From positions 1 to 64,000 of the forward strand of contig CAZYSK010000013.1 in the NCBI GenBank assembly GCA_964649415.1: a stretch of DNA of 64,000 bases, read 5' to 3'. The notes below the pieces were generated by a model. It ran no database searches. It was not told where the DNA came from and saw nothing but the letters and a program-made list of their open reading frames with translations. How positions within the stretch are numbered: the stretch's first letter is position 1; each line of letters begins with the position of its first letter. This DNA is from CAZYSK01 sp964649415. Lineage in GTDB: Bacteria; Chloroflexota; Anaerolineae; B4-G1. Both the position numbers and the translations under genes were made by a program. Shown piece after piece: positions 18,716 to 27,263 of this stretch.

Positions 18716-20193
18716 TAGTACGACTTGCCTCCACGGTTTGCGAACGCGCCGGCCGAGAAGAAGACCTCGTAGATGTCCAGGTTCCAGCGATTCATCTCGC
18801 CGAACCAGTTGGCCGTCACGCGCTCGATGCTCGGGAAGTCCGCTACAGTGTCCTCCGGTCGGTTGTACTGGATGATGCTGCTATCGGCGTGGCGCCGATG
18901 CACCCACTGTACCGGCTCGCGGGCGCCCATCACGATCGTCGGGTGGATGTGCTGGGCCTTGGTGATCAGGGCATACGCCTGGCCCGTCGCAGCAGCGCCG
19001 TTGAGGTTGGTGTACTCGAAGGCTTCGCGATACTCCTCGGTCACAGGCTTGCGCAGCGTCAGGCGGTTATTCCCCGCGTCCACGCTGTAGACCTCGGCAC
19101 GCATGGTCTTGCCATGCAACGGGTCCAAGCCGCCGGTTATGCCATACTCGCTGGTCTGCGCAGTGTGGATCGAGACGAAGTCGCCGGCTGCAAAGTCGCT
19201 CGCGCCGAAAGCGGAGCACTGGATATAGTGCGTGGTCGATGCCGGGCTCTGCCCGGTGTACCACACGTTGTCCACCGCGCCCGAGTCTGGGTCGGTTGCA
19301 CCATCACCCCACAGAATCGGGCTGGTGACCGCGACCTGCTTGGAGATGTTGCCGGCGTTCCACAAGACGAGGGCGTGCCCGGTGTCTTGAATGACCATGT
19401 TTCTGTATTGTACTACGTTGCCGCCATTCAAGATCCGTCCGTCTTGCAGTTGCCTTAAGTCTATCATCCACTCTTGCGCTTCGCTGTTCCACAACTCCCA
19501 GAACACGCCAGTCGTGACCATCACGAGCACTGCGCCACGGAAGTTGCTGCCAGGGACCGGCTGAGCGTAGTTGCCCCACTTGTGGAGGGTGTCTTCCACG
19601 CGATACGACATACGCAGCGCTACCTCCTCCAGCAGGGTGATGTCGAAGGTGTAGGACGAGCTCGCACTGATCGTGGAAAAGTCGTACGTCCCCAGCGTCC
19701 AGGCGTTCCCGTCGTGCCCCATGAACTTGAACAGGGCATAGTCGAGGATGGCGTCCCTTGCACACTTCTCGTGGATCCCCACGACCTGGTCGGCAAGCTG
19801 GGCGTCGAGCACCCGCGTGATGAACGTCGGGGTGTCGTTCCCGTACCGGCTGATCATGGCATCCATCTCGTCCATCTGCCACTTTGCGCCATAGCGGTAG
19901 CGCGCGCGAACCTTGCGCTTCCGCGTGTCCACGTAGATCGGGCCCATCATCCTTTGGTAGCGACCGATAGGCTCATGGTTGACGTGCGACGGGACGAGCT
20001 CTGCCCCAACGTGCCAGTAGTCATCCCACCCCACGCCCACCGGCATCACCATGCTGTTTCCCACGAGCGGCGTGAAATACACGTCCGTCCCGTGGAACGC
20101 GGTGTCGATGATGGCCGATCGCTCGTCCCACTTGTCCTGGTCCCAGGGTCGAAATGGGTGAACATCGAGATATCTCTCAACGTCATTTGCCAT
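18715..20193 (-). CDS. Major capsid protein
   Basis: 492 residues with a GGAGGACTACT ribosome site. It follows the scaffold-like gene and precedes the connector gene, the standard order. The sequence shows features of HK97-fold capsid proteins: an N-terminal arm rich in charged residues, a long helix near residues 120-160, and a large insertion with G-G-L-D-P-L-H-G-K (about 350-365). There is no separate protease gene near it. Length is on the high side for the family, which suggests an insertion domain. Confidence 0.75.
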   Translation of the reverse strand: MANDVERYLDVHPFRPWDQDKWDERSAIIDTAFHGTDVYFTPLVGNSMVMPVGVGWDDYWHVGAELVPSHVNHEPIGRYQRMMGPIYVDTRKRKVRARYRYGAKWQMDEMDAMISRYGNDTPTFITRVLDAQLADQVVGIHEKCARDAILDYALFKFMGHDGNAWTLGTYDFSTISASSSYTFDITLLEEVALRMSYRVEDTLHKWGNYAQPVPGSNFRGAVLVMVTTGVFWELWNSEAQEWMIDLRQLQDGRILNGGNVVQYRNMVIQDTGHALVLWNAGNISKQVAVTSPILWGDGATDPDSGAVDNVWYTGQSPASTTHYIQCSAFGASDFAAGDFVSIHTAQTSEYGITGGLDPLHGKTMRAEVYSVDAGNNRLTLRKPVTEEYREAFEYTNLNGAAATGQAYALITKAQHIHPTIVMGAREPVQWVHRRHADSSIIQYNRPEDTVADFPSIERVTANWFGEMNRWNLDIYEVFFSAGAFANRGGKSY

Positions 20194-20204
20194 AGTAGTC
20201 CTCC

Positions 20205-21002
20205 TTACTCATTCGTTGCACGCAATGCCTCCTCCACGGCTGACCATGCCTTGCGTTCCTCCTCAAGGGGATCCTTCCCGTCCTCGGTTCTCGTCACCCC
20301 GTTTGTAACCAGGCGGTGCCACTCCATCGCCTTTGCGCGCAGCGCCTCTGCGCCAGATGTCGGTGCCGGGGCGGCAGGCGGCGGTACTGCTCCTGCCACG
20401 ACCGGAGGAGGCGCCGCGTCCGGCGACGTGCCGATCGCCGTTGACATGCGCCGTAGCTCTTGTGCCAACGCGTCTCCCTCCAGCGTGGTGTTGTTGATCA
20501 GGCTCATGAACGGGTTGACCTGTCGCGTTTGCGGTTCCTCTGCCCCCTCGGGGGTATATTGCTCCTCGACTTGTACGGCAAGGAGTGATGGGAACTGTGT
20601 CAGGAGCTCGAGCCGCGAGGCACGGGATGCCTGCGGAGTCAATGCGTCTATCTGCCCTTGGAGTTCAGGGATAGCGGCGATCTTCTGTTCCTGATCTGCG
20701 ATCGTCGCACTCAGGCGCGCGATCTCGGCCTCCTTAACTTTCACGTCTCGCTGCGCGGCCTCTAGCTGCGCCTCCAACGATCCAGCCTGGGTTGCCGATT
20801 GATTCTCTACCTGCTGCCGCCTGCCCTGCTCCCCAAAGTACTTGTCTTTCCACGTCTTGCCATCCGGGGCATAGACCGCAGGGTCAAGCCCCGGCTTAGG
20901 GCTCGCAGGCGGCTGAGGCGGAGTCGTCGCCGGGGGCGTCTGTGGCGCCGCCGGAGGCGTTTCCGTTGTTCCTTCAGTCGGTTGCTGAGTCGGGTCTGTC
21001 AT
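20205..21002 (-). CDS. Scaffold protein
   Basis: 265 residues. The N-terminal 45 residues are low complexity (proline, threonine, glutamine), residues about 60-120 form a coiled coil (E-A-Q-R-D-V-K-V-K-E-A-E-I), and the rest is alanine/proline rich with a basic-acidic tail. This is typical of capsid scaffolds. It lies 11 nt upstream of the major capsid gene. No protease triad is visible, so it is a scaffold rather than a protease-scaffold fusion. Confidence 0.75.
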   Translation of the reverse strand: MTDPTQQPTEGTTETPPAAPQTPPATTPPQPPASPKPGLDPAVYAPDGKTWKDKYFGEQGRRQQVENQSATQAGSLEAQLEAAQRDVKVKEAEIARLSATIADQEQKIAAIPELQGQIDALTPQASRASRLELLTQFPSLLAVQVEEQYTPEGAEEPQTRQVNPFMSLINNTTLEGDALAQELRRMSTAIGTSPDAAPPPVVAGAVPPPAAPAPTSGAEALRAKAMEWHRLVTNGVTRTEDGKDPLEEERKAWSAVEEALRATNE

Positions 21003-21019
21003 CGAATAGTCCTCCTAGA

Positions 21020-21574
21020 CTACCATTCTGCGCCGGATGCCTCGTTGTATGAGATCGTCTTCAGGAACACCACGGCATATCCGGCGGTTGGCGCCGTAGC
21101 GTTCTTCCAAAGGATGTCCAGGGTGTCTCCCGTGCGGTAGTACTGATACCCCGCTGTACCCGCGACCGGATCGGACGCCGGGTTGTTGTACGCTGCGCTC
21201 TTGTCGGCGTGGATCGTGTTGGCGGAGCTCCAGTCATCGCTGTCACCCCAACCGTCCGTGTCGTTCTCGTCCCCGATGTCGATATCTGCGGCCACCCCCG
21301 CGTCGGTAAACCCGGTGTCAACCCGCGCCAGGCACTCCAGGGCGATCGTTCCGCGCGGGATCTGGCAGCGAGCGATGTACCCCACAGCGCCGGGATTGCT
21401 CACAAAGTCGTCATAGTCCACAGCCCAGGCCAGCCACCGAGAGATCGGGCTCGCCCCTGTCAAGGGTGAGTCGGACTGATCCCCGTCGATCTGGGCCCGC
21501 GCATCGTGCACCACCCGGAAGGTCATCAGGACCGTGTCGGGGGCATCATGCGATCTGACATATATTGGTGCCAT
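21020..21574 (-). CDS. Probable virion protein (capsid decoration type)
   Basis: 184 residues, beta-rich, with an acidic segment (D-I-D-I-G-D-E-N-D-T-D) near residues 96-110. It lies two genes upstream of the major capsid gene and has an AGGAGGATGAAGT ribosome site. It shows no enzyme motif or membrane segment. A head decoration or head fibre role is inferred from position. Confidence 0.45.
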   Translation of the reverse strand: MAPIYVRSHDAPDTVLMTFRVVHDARAQIDGDQSDSPLTGASPISRWLAWAVDYDDFVSNPGAVGYIARCQIPRGTIALECLARVDTGFTDAGVAADIDIGDENDTDGWGDSDDWSSANTIHADKSAAYNNPASDPVAGTAGYQYYRTGDTLDILWKNATAPTAGYAVVFLKTISYNEASGAEW

Positions 21575-21589
21575 ACTTCATCCTCCTTC

Positions 21590-21973
21590 CTACGTGAATG
21601 AGACGCCTTGCTCCATCGAGAAGAGCAGGGTGATGTCCAGGCTGCCCGCGGTATTGCCGGCGCCCACATTGGCATAAATGTCTTCGCCAAGCGTGGTGAT
21701 TTCCGCGCCCGGGTGAAGCAGGCTCGGAGACGCCTTGCCGACAGCATTCACGGCCACCCCATCGATGTAGTAGTCTCCATCGCTGGTCTTCCCCACATCC
21801 AGGGTCGTGGTGCCGCCAGCAAACGCCGTTTTGACGTTGACAATTATGTCGATGATTCGAGCGCCCTTGGGCAGCGTAAAGATCTTGGCCGTGGTTGTAT
21901 CGGCGTACGTGACGTTACACGTGATCTCTCGCACGACCCTCGACTCAACGAATCTGGTTACTGTTAGAGCCAT
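21590..21973 (-). CDS. Probable head decoration protein
   Basis: 127 residues with alternating hydrophobic strands and a G-A-R-I-I-D-I-I-V-N-V segment like that in small capsid-stabilising proteins of siphoviruses. It is in tandem with the 184-residue virion protein and upstream of the scaffold gene, in the usual place for decoration proteins. Ribosome site AAGGAGGACACT. No other clue to function. Confidence 0.5.
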   Translation of the reverse strand: MALTVTRFVESRVVREITCNVTYADTTTAKIFTLPKGARIIDIIVNVKTAFAGGTTTLDVGKTSDGDYYIDGVAVNAVGKASPSLLHPGAEITTLGEDIYANVGAGNTAGSLDITLLFSMEQGVSFT

Positions 21974-22017
21974 AGTGTCCTCCTTATCTTACTCGTGGGC
22001 ACGTCGCAATGGCGCGC

Positions 22018-22275
22018 TCATACTCCTCCAAAGTCGTCGGCGGTCTCACGGGGCCGCCCCTGCGCTGGGGGGATGTATTTTGGCCGTAGGCCCGAGACGT
22101 CGGATGAGCTCCTTGGGTCACGCCAGTTCACCGTTATAGCCGGGCAGAACAGCACCTTGTGTACGTTTCCTGACTGGCATACCGGGCACTGGACCGGATA
22201 CTCAGGCCCAGCCATGGGGTGCCTTTTCTCAAAGAGCTCTGCGCAATCCTCGCATCTGTAGTCGTACGCGGGCAT
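22018..22275 (-). CDS. FmdB-like zinc ribbon protein
   Basis: 85 residues. The start M-P-A-Y-D-Y-R-C-E-D-C and the later C-P-V-C pair (residues about 8-33) form a zinc ribbon of the FmdB family, small proteins of unclear, possibly regulatory, role. The tail beyond residue 45 is disordered and proline rich. Such a gene between head genes is also seen in other phages. Metal binding is well supported, function is not. Confidence 0.7.
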   Translation of the reverse strand: MPAYDYRCEDCAELFEKRHPMAGPEYPVQCPVCQSGNVHKVLFCPAITVNWRDPRSSSDVSGLRPKYIPPAQGRPRETADDFGGV

Positions 22276-22276
22276 G

Positions 22277-22645
22277 TTATCCCTCCACCAATTCGTTAGG
22301 GGGCCATTCCCCCTTCTTAATGTGCCAATCTCCCTCGTTTACCCCGTCTTCGTCGGCGTAGCCGCGCATCTTCCAATAATCGTTTGACCACCACACCATG
22401 CCCTTGTGGGTCGGCGTTCTCGATGCGTTGTCGTTGTAGTCTGTCACCTTGGCGGACGCGACCATGTAGAAATCTGGATTATCCGCCGATGTATCAAGGA
22501 CATGAAATAACCCGCTGCCAGGACCGAACCCAGCCAGGTCGGCTTCGTACATGATGTCAAACTGGGCCGATCGGCCATTCGCAACCCAAGCGGCATGAAT
22601 GGTACTGTAACCAACGTGATCCGAGTCGATCTTATAGCTGGCCAT
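22277..22645 (-). CDS. Unknown protein in head region
   Basis: 122 residues from the ATG at 22645; a TTG two codons upstream is also possible. It overlaps the stop of the preceding gene. The sequence is rich in aspartate and aromatic residues and appears all-beta, with no motif that I recognise. The neighbours are small head-region genes, so a virion role is possible. Confidence 0.45.
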   Translation of the reverse strand: MASYKIDSDHVGYSTIHAAWVANGRSAQFDIMYEADLAGFGPGSGLFHVLDTSADNPDFYMVASAKVTDYNDNASRTPTHKGMVWWSNDYWKMRGYADEDGVNEGDWHIKKGEWPPNELVEG

Positions 22646-22955
22646 ATCCAAGTACGGCTACGTTGTACCAGGCCTGGTAAATAGCCGCGTGCTCCCCCGT
22701 CATCTGATCGACGGCGACCAGGTCCGCCTGGGCCTTGTCGCGCTCCCTCTTGGCGATCTGCGCCTCGGCCAACTTGGGCAAGACTTGGGCATTGTAACGC
22801 TTGAATGTCTCGGCGTCGATCTGGTCCGTACGCCGCAGTATCAGGAGGCGCCTTTTGCACGCCTCGAGTACCTGGGTGCGCTCATCACCCCTCCACTGAG
22901 GGAGACGCCTTATCACAGTGTCAATATGCCCTAGTGTTCGGATGTTTGGGATCAT
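22632..22955 (-). CDS. Small helical protein, unknown
   Basis: 107 residues, strongly helical and basic in the middle (R-R-L-L-I-L-R-R, K-R-Y-N-A-Q). The ATG at 22955 overlaps the end of the basic protein gene upstream (ATGA). A weak purine-rich AGGAAAAAGAAGAA site precedes it. It could be a head-associated or nucleic-acid-associated protein. No family recognised. Confidence 0.45.
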   Translation of the reverse strand: MIPNIRTLGHIDTVIRRLPQWRGDERTQVLEACKRRLLILRRTDQIDAETFKRYNAQVLPKLAEAQIAKRERDKAQADLVAVDQMTGEHAAIYQAWYNVAVLGYGQL

Positions 22956-23176
22956 TTCTTCTTTTTCCTAGTCACTGATCTCGCGGCCTTCGCATACGCC
23001 GCTTTCTTGCGAATGGCCTTGCTCTTACTGCGCCTTGCCTCGGCGATGCATTTAGCGGTCACGCCGCTGTAGCCCTTACTCTTTCAGTACCGAGTAAAAG
23101 ACCCGACAGTGCCGCGCTTTTCCATGCTCTTGCGGGCACGCTGCATCCACTTCTTTTTGCCAGATGACTTGGCCAT
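22952..23176 (-). pseudogene. Small basic protein with in-frame TGA codon
   Basis: A frame of 74 codons from ATG at 23176 (preceded by AAGGGGGAGGG) to a TGA at 22952 is interrupted by one TGA at 23084-23086 (codon 31). Around it the reading frame gives G-S-F-T-R-Y-[TGA]-K-S-K-G-Y-S-G-V-T-A-K-C-I-A, a pattern I recall from small basic proteins of phages and large DNA viruses, in which the interrupted place usually holds cysteine. The downstream half keeps the family pattern and the terminal stop overlaps the next start. It may be read through, be a recent nonsense mutation, or be a sequencing error. Confidence 0.55.
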
Positions 23177-23185
23177 CCCTCCCCC

Positions 23186-23219
23186 TTACAAACAGACGCC
23201 ACCCTATGTGGGCGGCGTC
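23186..23219 (-). terminator. Attenuator-like terminator, copy 2
   Basis: On the minus strand a 10-bp stem (arms 23210-23219 and 23195-23204, one G-U pair, 5-nt loop) is followed by TGTTTGT. The bases just before it (AGATTTGGCGTATCGACGCC) match the sequence before the 27.2 kb terminator and can fold as G-G-C-G-T / A-C-G-C-C, which would compete with the terminator stem. Confidence 0.55.
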
Positions 23220-23256
23220 GATACGCCAAATCTGTAATTCGGTTGTCGGGTTCCGG

Positions 23257-23616
23257 CTACTCGAACGCGATAACGGTGACAGTGGCCTCCGCAGCAGCGC
23301 CGTTGGATAGCAGAATCTCGTCGATGCCCAGGCCGTCGTTCTCTGCCCCGATCACGGCGACAGGGTCCGCATGGATTGGATCGGTACCAGTGCTGTCCAG
23401 CTTGAACGAAACGCCCTCGGAGGCAAACACCACCAAGATCTTGGGATCGGTGAGCAGGTTCAGCTTAAGCTCGGTGTCCGCCGCGGCCGCTGGCAGCTTC
23501 ACCTCAGCCCAAAACGTCTCGGAGCAACTGTCGTCTGCGGTTTCTGTCTTTGTGCGGTCGGTTGTAGTGCCGGTCTTTACTGCCGCTACCACCTGTACGG
23601 AATAGTTATCTGACAT
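23257..23616 (-). CDS. Unknown small acidic protein, probably virion-associated
   Basis: 119 residues, acidic, beta-rich, no signal peptide or membrane segment. It lies between the putative XhlA-like gene and the attenuator-like terminator. Its composition (T, A, D rich) is similar to that of decoration proteins in this region. No family recognised. Confidence 0.45.
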   Translation of the reverse strand: MSDNYSVQVVAAVKTGTTTDRTKTETADDSCSETFWAEVKLPAAAADTELKLNLLTDPKILVVFASEGVSFKLDSTGTDPIHADPVAVIGAENDGLGIDEILLSNGAAAEATVTVIAFE

Positions 23617-23628
23617 AGAGCCACCCCC

Positions 23629-23943
23629 TTATTTCGTGAGCATGTTCATTAGGTATGACACGATGGCTACGACAATGCCCGTCAATAGCGGCGTCCACAC
23701 CTTTCTCCAGCTATTGAGTTCTGCGATTTTTGCGTTGAGCCTGCCCTCCATCTCCCGCATCTCAACGCGCAGTCTACCTACCTCCGTCGCGGTATCGAGA
23801 TCGCGCATGTGCAGCTTCTGCGAATGCTCGCGCTGCCTGGCCTCAATCTTATCCAGGCGCTCATCTTGACGGCCGTCATCTTCCGTAAGTTCAGACAGGC
23901 GGCTGGTGACCCAGCCCTTGTCCTGGTCCCATGTGACCGCCAC
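23629..23943 (-). CDS. XhlA-like coiled-coil membrane protein (possible holin partner)
   Basis: 104 residues. Residues about 15-75 form a coiled coil with alternating acid and base (R-L-D-K-I-E-A-R-Q-R-E-H), followed by a single membrane segment at about 84-100 (V-W-T-P-L-L-T-G-I-V-V-A-I-V) and a short basic tail. This layout is that of XhlA/haemolysin-type phage proteins which work with holins in lysis. No endolysin gene is visible nearby, so the lysis role is only a suggestion. Confidence 0.55.
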   Translation of the reverse strand: MAVTWDQDKGWVTSRLSELTEDDGRQDERLDKIEARQREHSQKLHMRDLDTATEVGRLRVEMREMEGRLNAKIAELNSWRKVWTPLLTGIVVAIVSYLMNMLTK

Positions 23944-24272
23944 TACGATCCCGCCTCCGATACCCGCGCCACGACATAGATCGTGCCGCTGGTGTACGCA
24001 CTGACACGGGCCCTCATCACAGCCAGCCCGGCACAGTCCGCTCTATATAGTCCGGCAGCGGCGGTGGTTGTGGCTGCATTGCCGGTCGTCAGATTGGTCA
24101 CCTTGATAGCCACCCAGGTGCCGGTACTCAGCCTGGCCTCGAACGTGATTGTGCCGACGAATGTGCCCCAGACCTGAAACACGGCCGTGCTGTGGCCAGC
24201 AGTGCAAAGCTCCTTGCCATCGGCGGTTGCGGTAACCCCGTCCTGTAGCCTGCGATCCCTGTGTTCTCTCAT
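23943..24272 (-). CDS. Small beta-rich protein, probable virion component
   Basis: 109 residues, rich in A, T, V and G, with repeated strand-like segments (V-W-G-T-F-V-G-T-I-T-F-E-A-R). It looks like small virion proteins that occur near head genes of many siphoviruses. Its start overlaps the end of the glycosyltransferase gene by 4 nt. Function unknown. Confidence 0.45.
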   Translation of the reverse strand: MREHRDRRLQDGVTATADGKELCTAGHSTAVFQVWGTFVGTITFEARLSTGTWVAIKVTNLTTGNAATTTAAAGLYRADCAGLAVMRARVSAYTSGTIYVVARVSEAGS

Positions 24273-25324
24273 ACTCTACCCTCCAGCATCTTCTGGTATG
24301 CAGCGCCCCACCTGCGGTGCCCCGTCTTTATGTCTCGATTCTTGGTTACCCAGGCGAGGCCCTGCACGGCCAGTCTATGCCTCAATCTGTGATCGTCGAT
24401 CAGCAGAGATAAGGCCTCGTACCACTCGCTGTTGTCAATTAAAAGTCCGTTGTGCTTGTTCTGCACGGTGCGACGATAAACCTTCACGTTGGTGCACGCT
24501 GGCACCGCTCCGCCCACCTTGCCGTTAGGTAAGCGCCTGGCTGCCGCCATAGCCTCCAGGGCCTTGATCGACGACTTTGACATGTTAAACCCATCCTCGG
24601 CATCCAGGCTACAGCACACAATGTCGAATTGGCGCATCAACTGTGGGTACATAACGTATGGCACCGGATCGAGCTCGTGAAAGTTTGGCAATGAGCTCAA
24701 ATAGTCCGGCGAGTACCCCGCCGCCAAGATGGTAATGTCTGGGTGCTCTCGAGCCAGCCTATGTAGTGCCCCCATCGGGAACTTCCAGTCAGCATAATGC
24801 GATGCGGTTCCAATGAACCCGATCGTGAGCCCTTTGTGCTGCCGTTCTGTATGATAGCTCTCGCCAGAGAACCACCCTACATCCACATGGTTCGGGAGCA
24901 CGACAGGTCTGTGCTTCGTGTGCGCCTCCAGGCGGTCTCGTAGATACGGCGTACTAACGGTGACGTAATCTACATCGCGCAGGACGCCCTTGAAATCATC
25001 CCCACGCCCCAAGTCCCGGAAATCGTCCGTCAGGTCGTCGTCCGTGTCGAACACGACAATTCCACCATGCCGATGAAGAACGTCTATAAACTCGTGACGC
25101 CCGGCACGGCCGGCGAACAGCCTGGAAGTGAGATACAAGTCCCTCCCTAGAAGGTCGTTAGAACGCCCCTCTTCCACGATCGCTCGGATCTCTTTTTGTC
25201 CCAGGATCTCGATCTTGTGCCTGGGGTCTTTGGCAAGGTGCTGTAAGGGTGATACCGCTCGGTAGTAATTGATCGCCGATATGCCGGTAACCTCAGAATG
25301 GCGCACAAACGCCATGGCGCGCAT
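24269..25324 (-). CDS. GT-B glycosyltransferase
   Basis: 351 residues from the ATG at 25324, which has an AAGGAGGGCGTG site; the open extension upstream has none. The C-terminal half shows GT4-type features: I-G-F-I-G-T-A-S-H (about 195), the D-I-T-I-L-A-A-G strand, and the K-S-S-I-K-A-L-E-A-M-A-A-A-R helix (about 270-285) that binds the sugar nucleotide in family GT4. It is placed among structural genes, between a virion-like gene and a gene that follows the portal, unlike the other glycan genes. It may glycosylate a virion protein or a host surface polymer. Confidence 0.75.
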   Translation of the reverse strand: MRAMAFVRHSEVTGISAINYYRAVSPLQHLAKDPRHKIEILGQKEIRAIVEEGRSNDLLGRDLYLTSRLFAGRAGRHEFIDVLHRHGGIVVFDTDDDLTDDFRDLGRGDDFKGVLRDVDYVTVSTPYLRDRLEAHTKHRPVVLPNHVDVGWFSGESYHTERQHKGLTIGFIGTASHYADWKFPMGALHRLAREHPDITILAAGYSPDYLSSLPNFHELDPVPYVMYPQLMRQFDIVCCSLDAEDGFNMSKSSIKALEAMAAARRLPNGKVGGAVPACTNVKVYRRTVQNKHNGLLIDNSEWYEALSLLIDDHRLRHRLAVQGLAWVTKNRDIKTGHRRWGAAYQKMLEGRV

Positions 25325-25340
25325 CACGCCCTCCTTTTGT

Positions 25341-25682
25341 TTACGTGCCGCACAAATAGATGTAGACAGTTGTGTCAACGCTCGCCTGGAGCGAGAACGA
25401 CGTGATACTCGTGCCGATCATCAACCACGCATCTGTGAATGACCACGACTCCGGCGAGAGCTCCTTGAACAACTGGACCGTGGCTGCATTCCCAGACACC
25501 TTGATGTAAATGTACTGGATGGTACTCATTTGTACCTTGATTTCAGTCTTGGTGCCGGCCGTCAAGGATACAGACGGCAGGATCTGCTCCTCGTCATAAC
25601 TGCGCCTGATGAAGCGGTCCTCTGCGTCAGCTAGTTGCAGGCCGTTGTTTCTGCGCTTGATTTCCAGTCTGGTTTCCAGCAT
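25341..25682 (-). CDS. Unknown beta-rich protein after portal gene
   Basis: 113 residues. The start overlaps the portal gene by 56 nt in another frame. The sequence is beta-rich, with I-Q-Y-I-Y-I-K-V-S-G and T-S-I-T-S-F-S-L-Q-A and no catalytic motif. It resembles small virion proteins that decorate heads or tails. Confidence 0.45.
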   Translation of the reverse strand: MLETRLEIKRRNNGLQLADAEDRFIRRSYDEEQILPSVSLTAGTKTEIKVQMSTIQYIYIKVSGNAATVQLFKELSPESWSFTDAWLMIGTSITSFSLQASVDTTVYIYLCGT

Positions 25683-27189
25683 TTACCCCTCCAGGCGGGA
25701 CGGCCTTAGCCTTGGCCTCCGCCTCTGTATCCATCTGTTCCTTCATCCAGTCCAGGATGCGCTGTCGCTCACCCTCAACATCCTCGATCCCCATCGCTTT
25801 CAGATAGCCCTCGATACTGATACCGAATTGTCCCAGGCGCTCGATCATCTCGCGGTGGCGAACCTCCTGATCTAGCGGGATCATCTCTGGCCAGCGCTGC
25901 ATTATCTTTGTGGTCATGATCTGCCTGGGCGTGATCTCAGGAACGGGAAACTCGACGCTATCCCTCTTGGATACAATGAGTCGCAGTGCAGCCTTATCCG
26001 CCGAGGTCTTGGCGTCTGCAAAGTTGGAGCGGGCCGTAACGGCGTGAGCGATAGATGTCCACATGCGCTGTGCGATCGCTGGCCCTGTGATGCGCCCCGA
26101 AGATGTATCATCTAGGCCAAATACGGCAGGACTGATCCGGGACACCATCATCCAGAAGTCTAGCAGTGTCTTGGGGAACCGGGAGAGCTCCTCGGGGAGA
26201 TCTGGCGTGGGCATCTCCTTCGCCTCCGGCTTGACTGAGCCGCCCTGCATCGCTCGCGAGTTCCCCAGGTCCACAATACGCAGAACGACCTGGCCGTCAG
26301 CCGTGACCTTACGCATGCTGGGGTTTCTGGTGATGTCGGTCCCCAGCAATACACCAGGTAGGGACTTGCGCACTACGTCCGCCAGGTCCGCTGTCCGTGC
26401 GTTTACCTCTTCCACAAGCTCGGTCTGCCCCTCGACCAGGCTGTCCCCCCACAATTCCTTTGTGGTACGTTCGTGCGGAATATAGAAGATCGGCACAAAG
26501 CCGAGCGGGTTCTCGCCGGCCAACGTCCAGGCATCGTCCCCGATCTTCATCTTCACAACTCTGTCATTCACGGTGATCCGGTATTCGGAGTCAGTCCAGT
26601 GCTCCATGTAGAGGGCCGTTGGCGACGCCACCTCGATACCGTACTTGGCCATGGCGTCCTCGGCCGAGATCTCGTACCCGACATAGCACTCGAGCAGTTT
26701 CCATGGATTGAGCCAGTCGGCGCGGGGCATGATGTGGCCGGGATTCTTGATTAGCCGTATGGCCGTGCCATACGGGAGCTCTATCTCCCACGGCTCCCAG
26801 GAGACTTTTAGCACGGTGCCGCCGTAGATCATCATAGACAGAAGCGCCTCCTGCTGGAGGGGGCCTCCGTGACTTGGGCGCCACACACCCTCGTTGATAA
26901 GGTTCTCTAGGGCCTCGGCGTTCTCGGTTCCTCGGTCCACGACTGATTGCACAAAGAGCGGGTCGTCTTGGTCGGGCATCCCCCTAACCAGGTCCCGGTG
27001 CACGGTGCAGGCCAATTCCACAAGGTTGATGTCAAGCGGAAACTTTCTGACCTTTTCGCCCGTTTCACGATCCCGTGTAGGCATGGTGCCATCGAGCTTG
27101 GTTCCGTCGAACCATTGCTCGTACTGCTGATATTTCAGGCGCCGGGATTGCCACTCCGTGCTTTCCCAAATATCGCGGTCTCGTGCCAT
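25627..27189 (-). CDS. Portal protein
   Basis: 520 residues from the ATG at 27189 with GGGAGGCCT; an upstream open stretch lies in the terminator and is not used. Phage portal features are visible: E-A-L-L-S-M-M-I-Y-G-G-T-V-L-K, a central wing and crown region with P-I-F-Y-I-P-H, and a long helix near 300-330 (E-L-V-E-E-V-N-A-R-T-A-D-L). The C-terminal tail is glutamine rich. It is separated from the large terminase by three small genes and a structured RNA. The portal forms the 12-subunit DNA channel at one capsid vertex. Confidence 0.8.
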   Translation of the reverse strand: MARDRDIWESTEWQSRRLKYQQYEQWFDGTKLDGTMPTRDRETGEKVRKFPLDINLVELACTVHRDLVRGMPDQDDPLFVQSVVDRGTENAEALENLINEGVWRPSHGGPLQQEALLSMMIYGGTVLKVSWEPWEIELPYGTAIRLIKNPGHIMPRADWLNPWKLLECYVGYEISAEDAMAKYGIEVASPTALYMEHWTDSEYRITVNDRVVKMKIGDDAWTLAGENPLGFVPIFYIPHERTTKELWGDSLVEGQTELVEEVNARTADLADVVRKSLPGVLLGTDITRNPSMRKVTADGQVVLRIVDLGNSRAMQGGSVKPEAKEMPTPDLPEELSRFPKTLLDFWMMVSRISPAVFGLDDTSSGRITGPAIAQRMWTSIAHAVTARSNFADAKTSADKAALRLIVSKRDSVEFPVPEITPRQIMTTKIMQRWPEMIPLDQEVRHREMIERLGQFGISIEGYLKAMGIEDVEGERQRILDWMKEQMDTEAEAKAKAVPPGGVNAGNQTGNQAQKQRPATS

Positions 27190-27199
27190 AGGCCTCCCG

Positions 27200-27234
27200 A
27201 AAAAGAAAAACGCCACCTCGATTGAGGTGGCGTT
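27200..27234 (-). terminator. Attenuator-like terminator, copy 1
   Basis: On the minus strand a perfect 11-bp stem (27224-27234 with 27209-27219, loop of 4) is followed by a TTTTTCTTTTT run at 27210-27200. This is a strong intrinsic terminator just upstream of the portal start. The preceding bases AGATTTGGTGTACCAACGCC can pair as G-G-T-G-T / A-C-G-C-C and so compete with the terminator stem. Confidence 0.8.
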
Positions 27235-27263
27235 GGTACACCAAATCTTGGGGTTTCTGTTGT

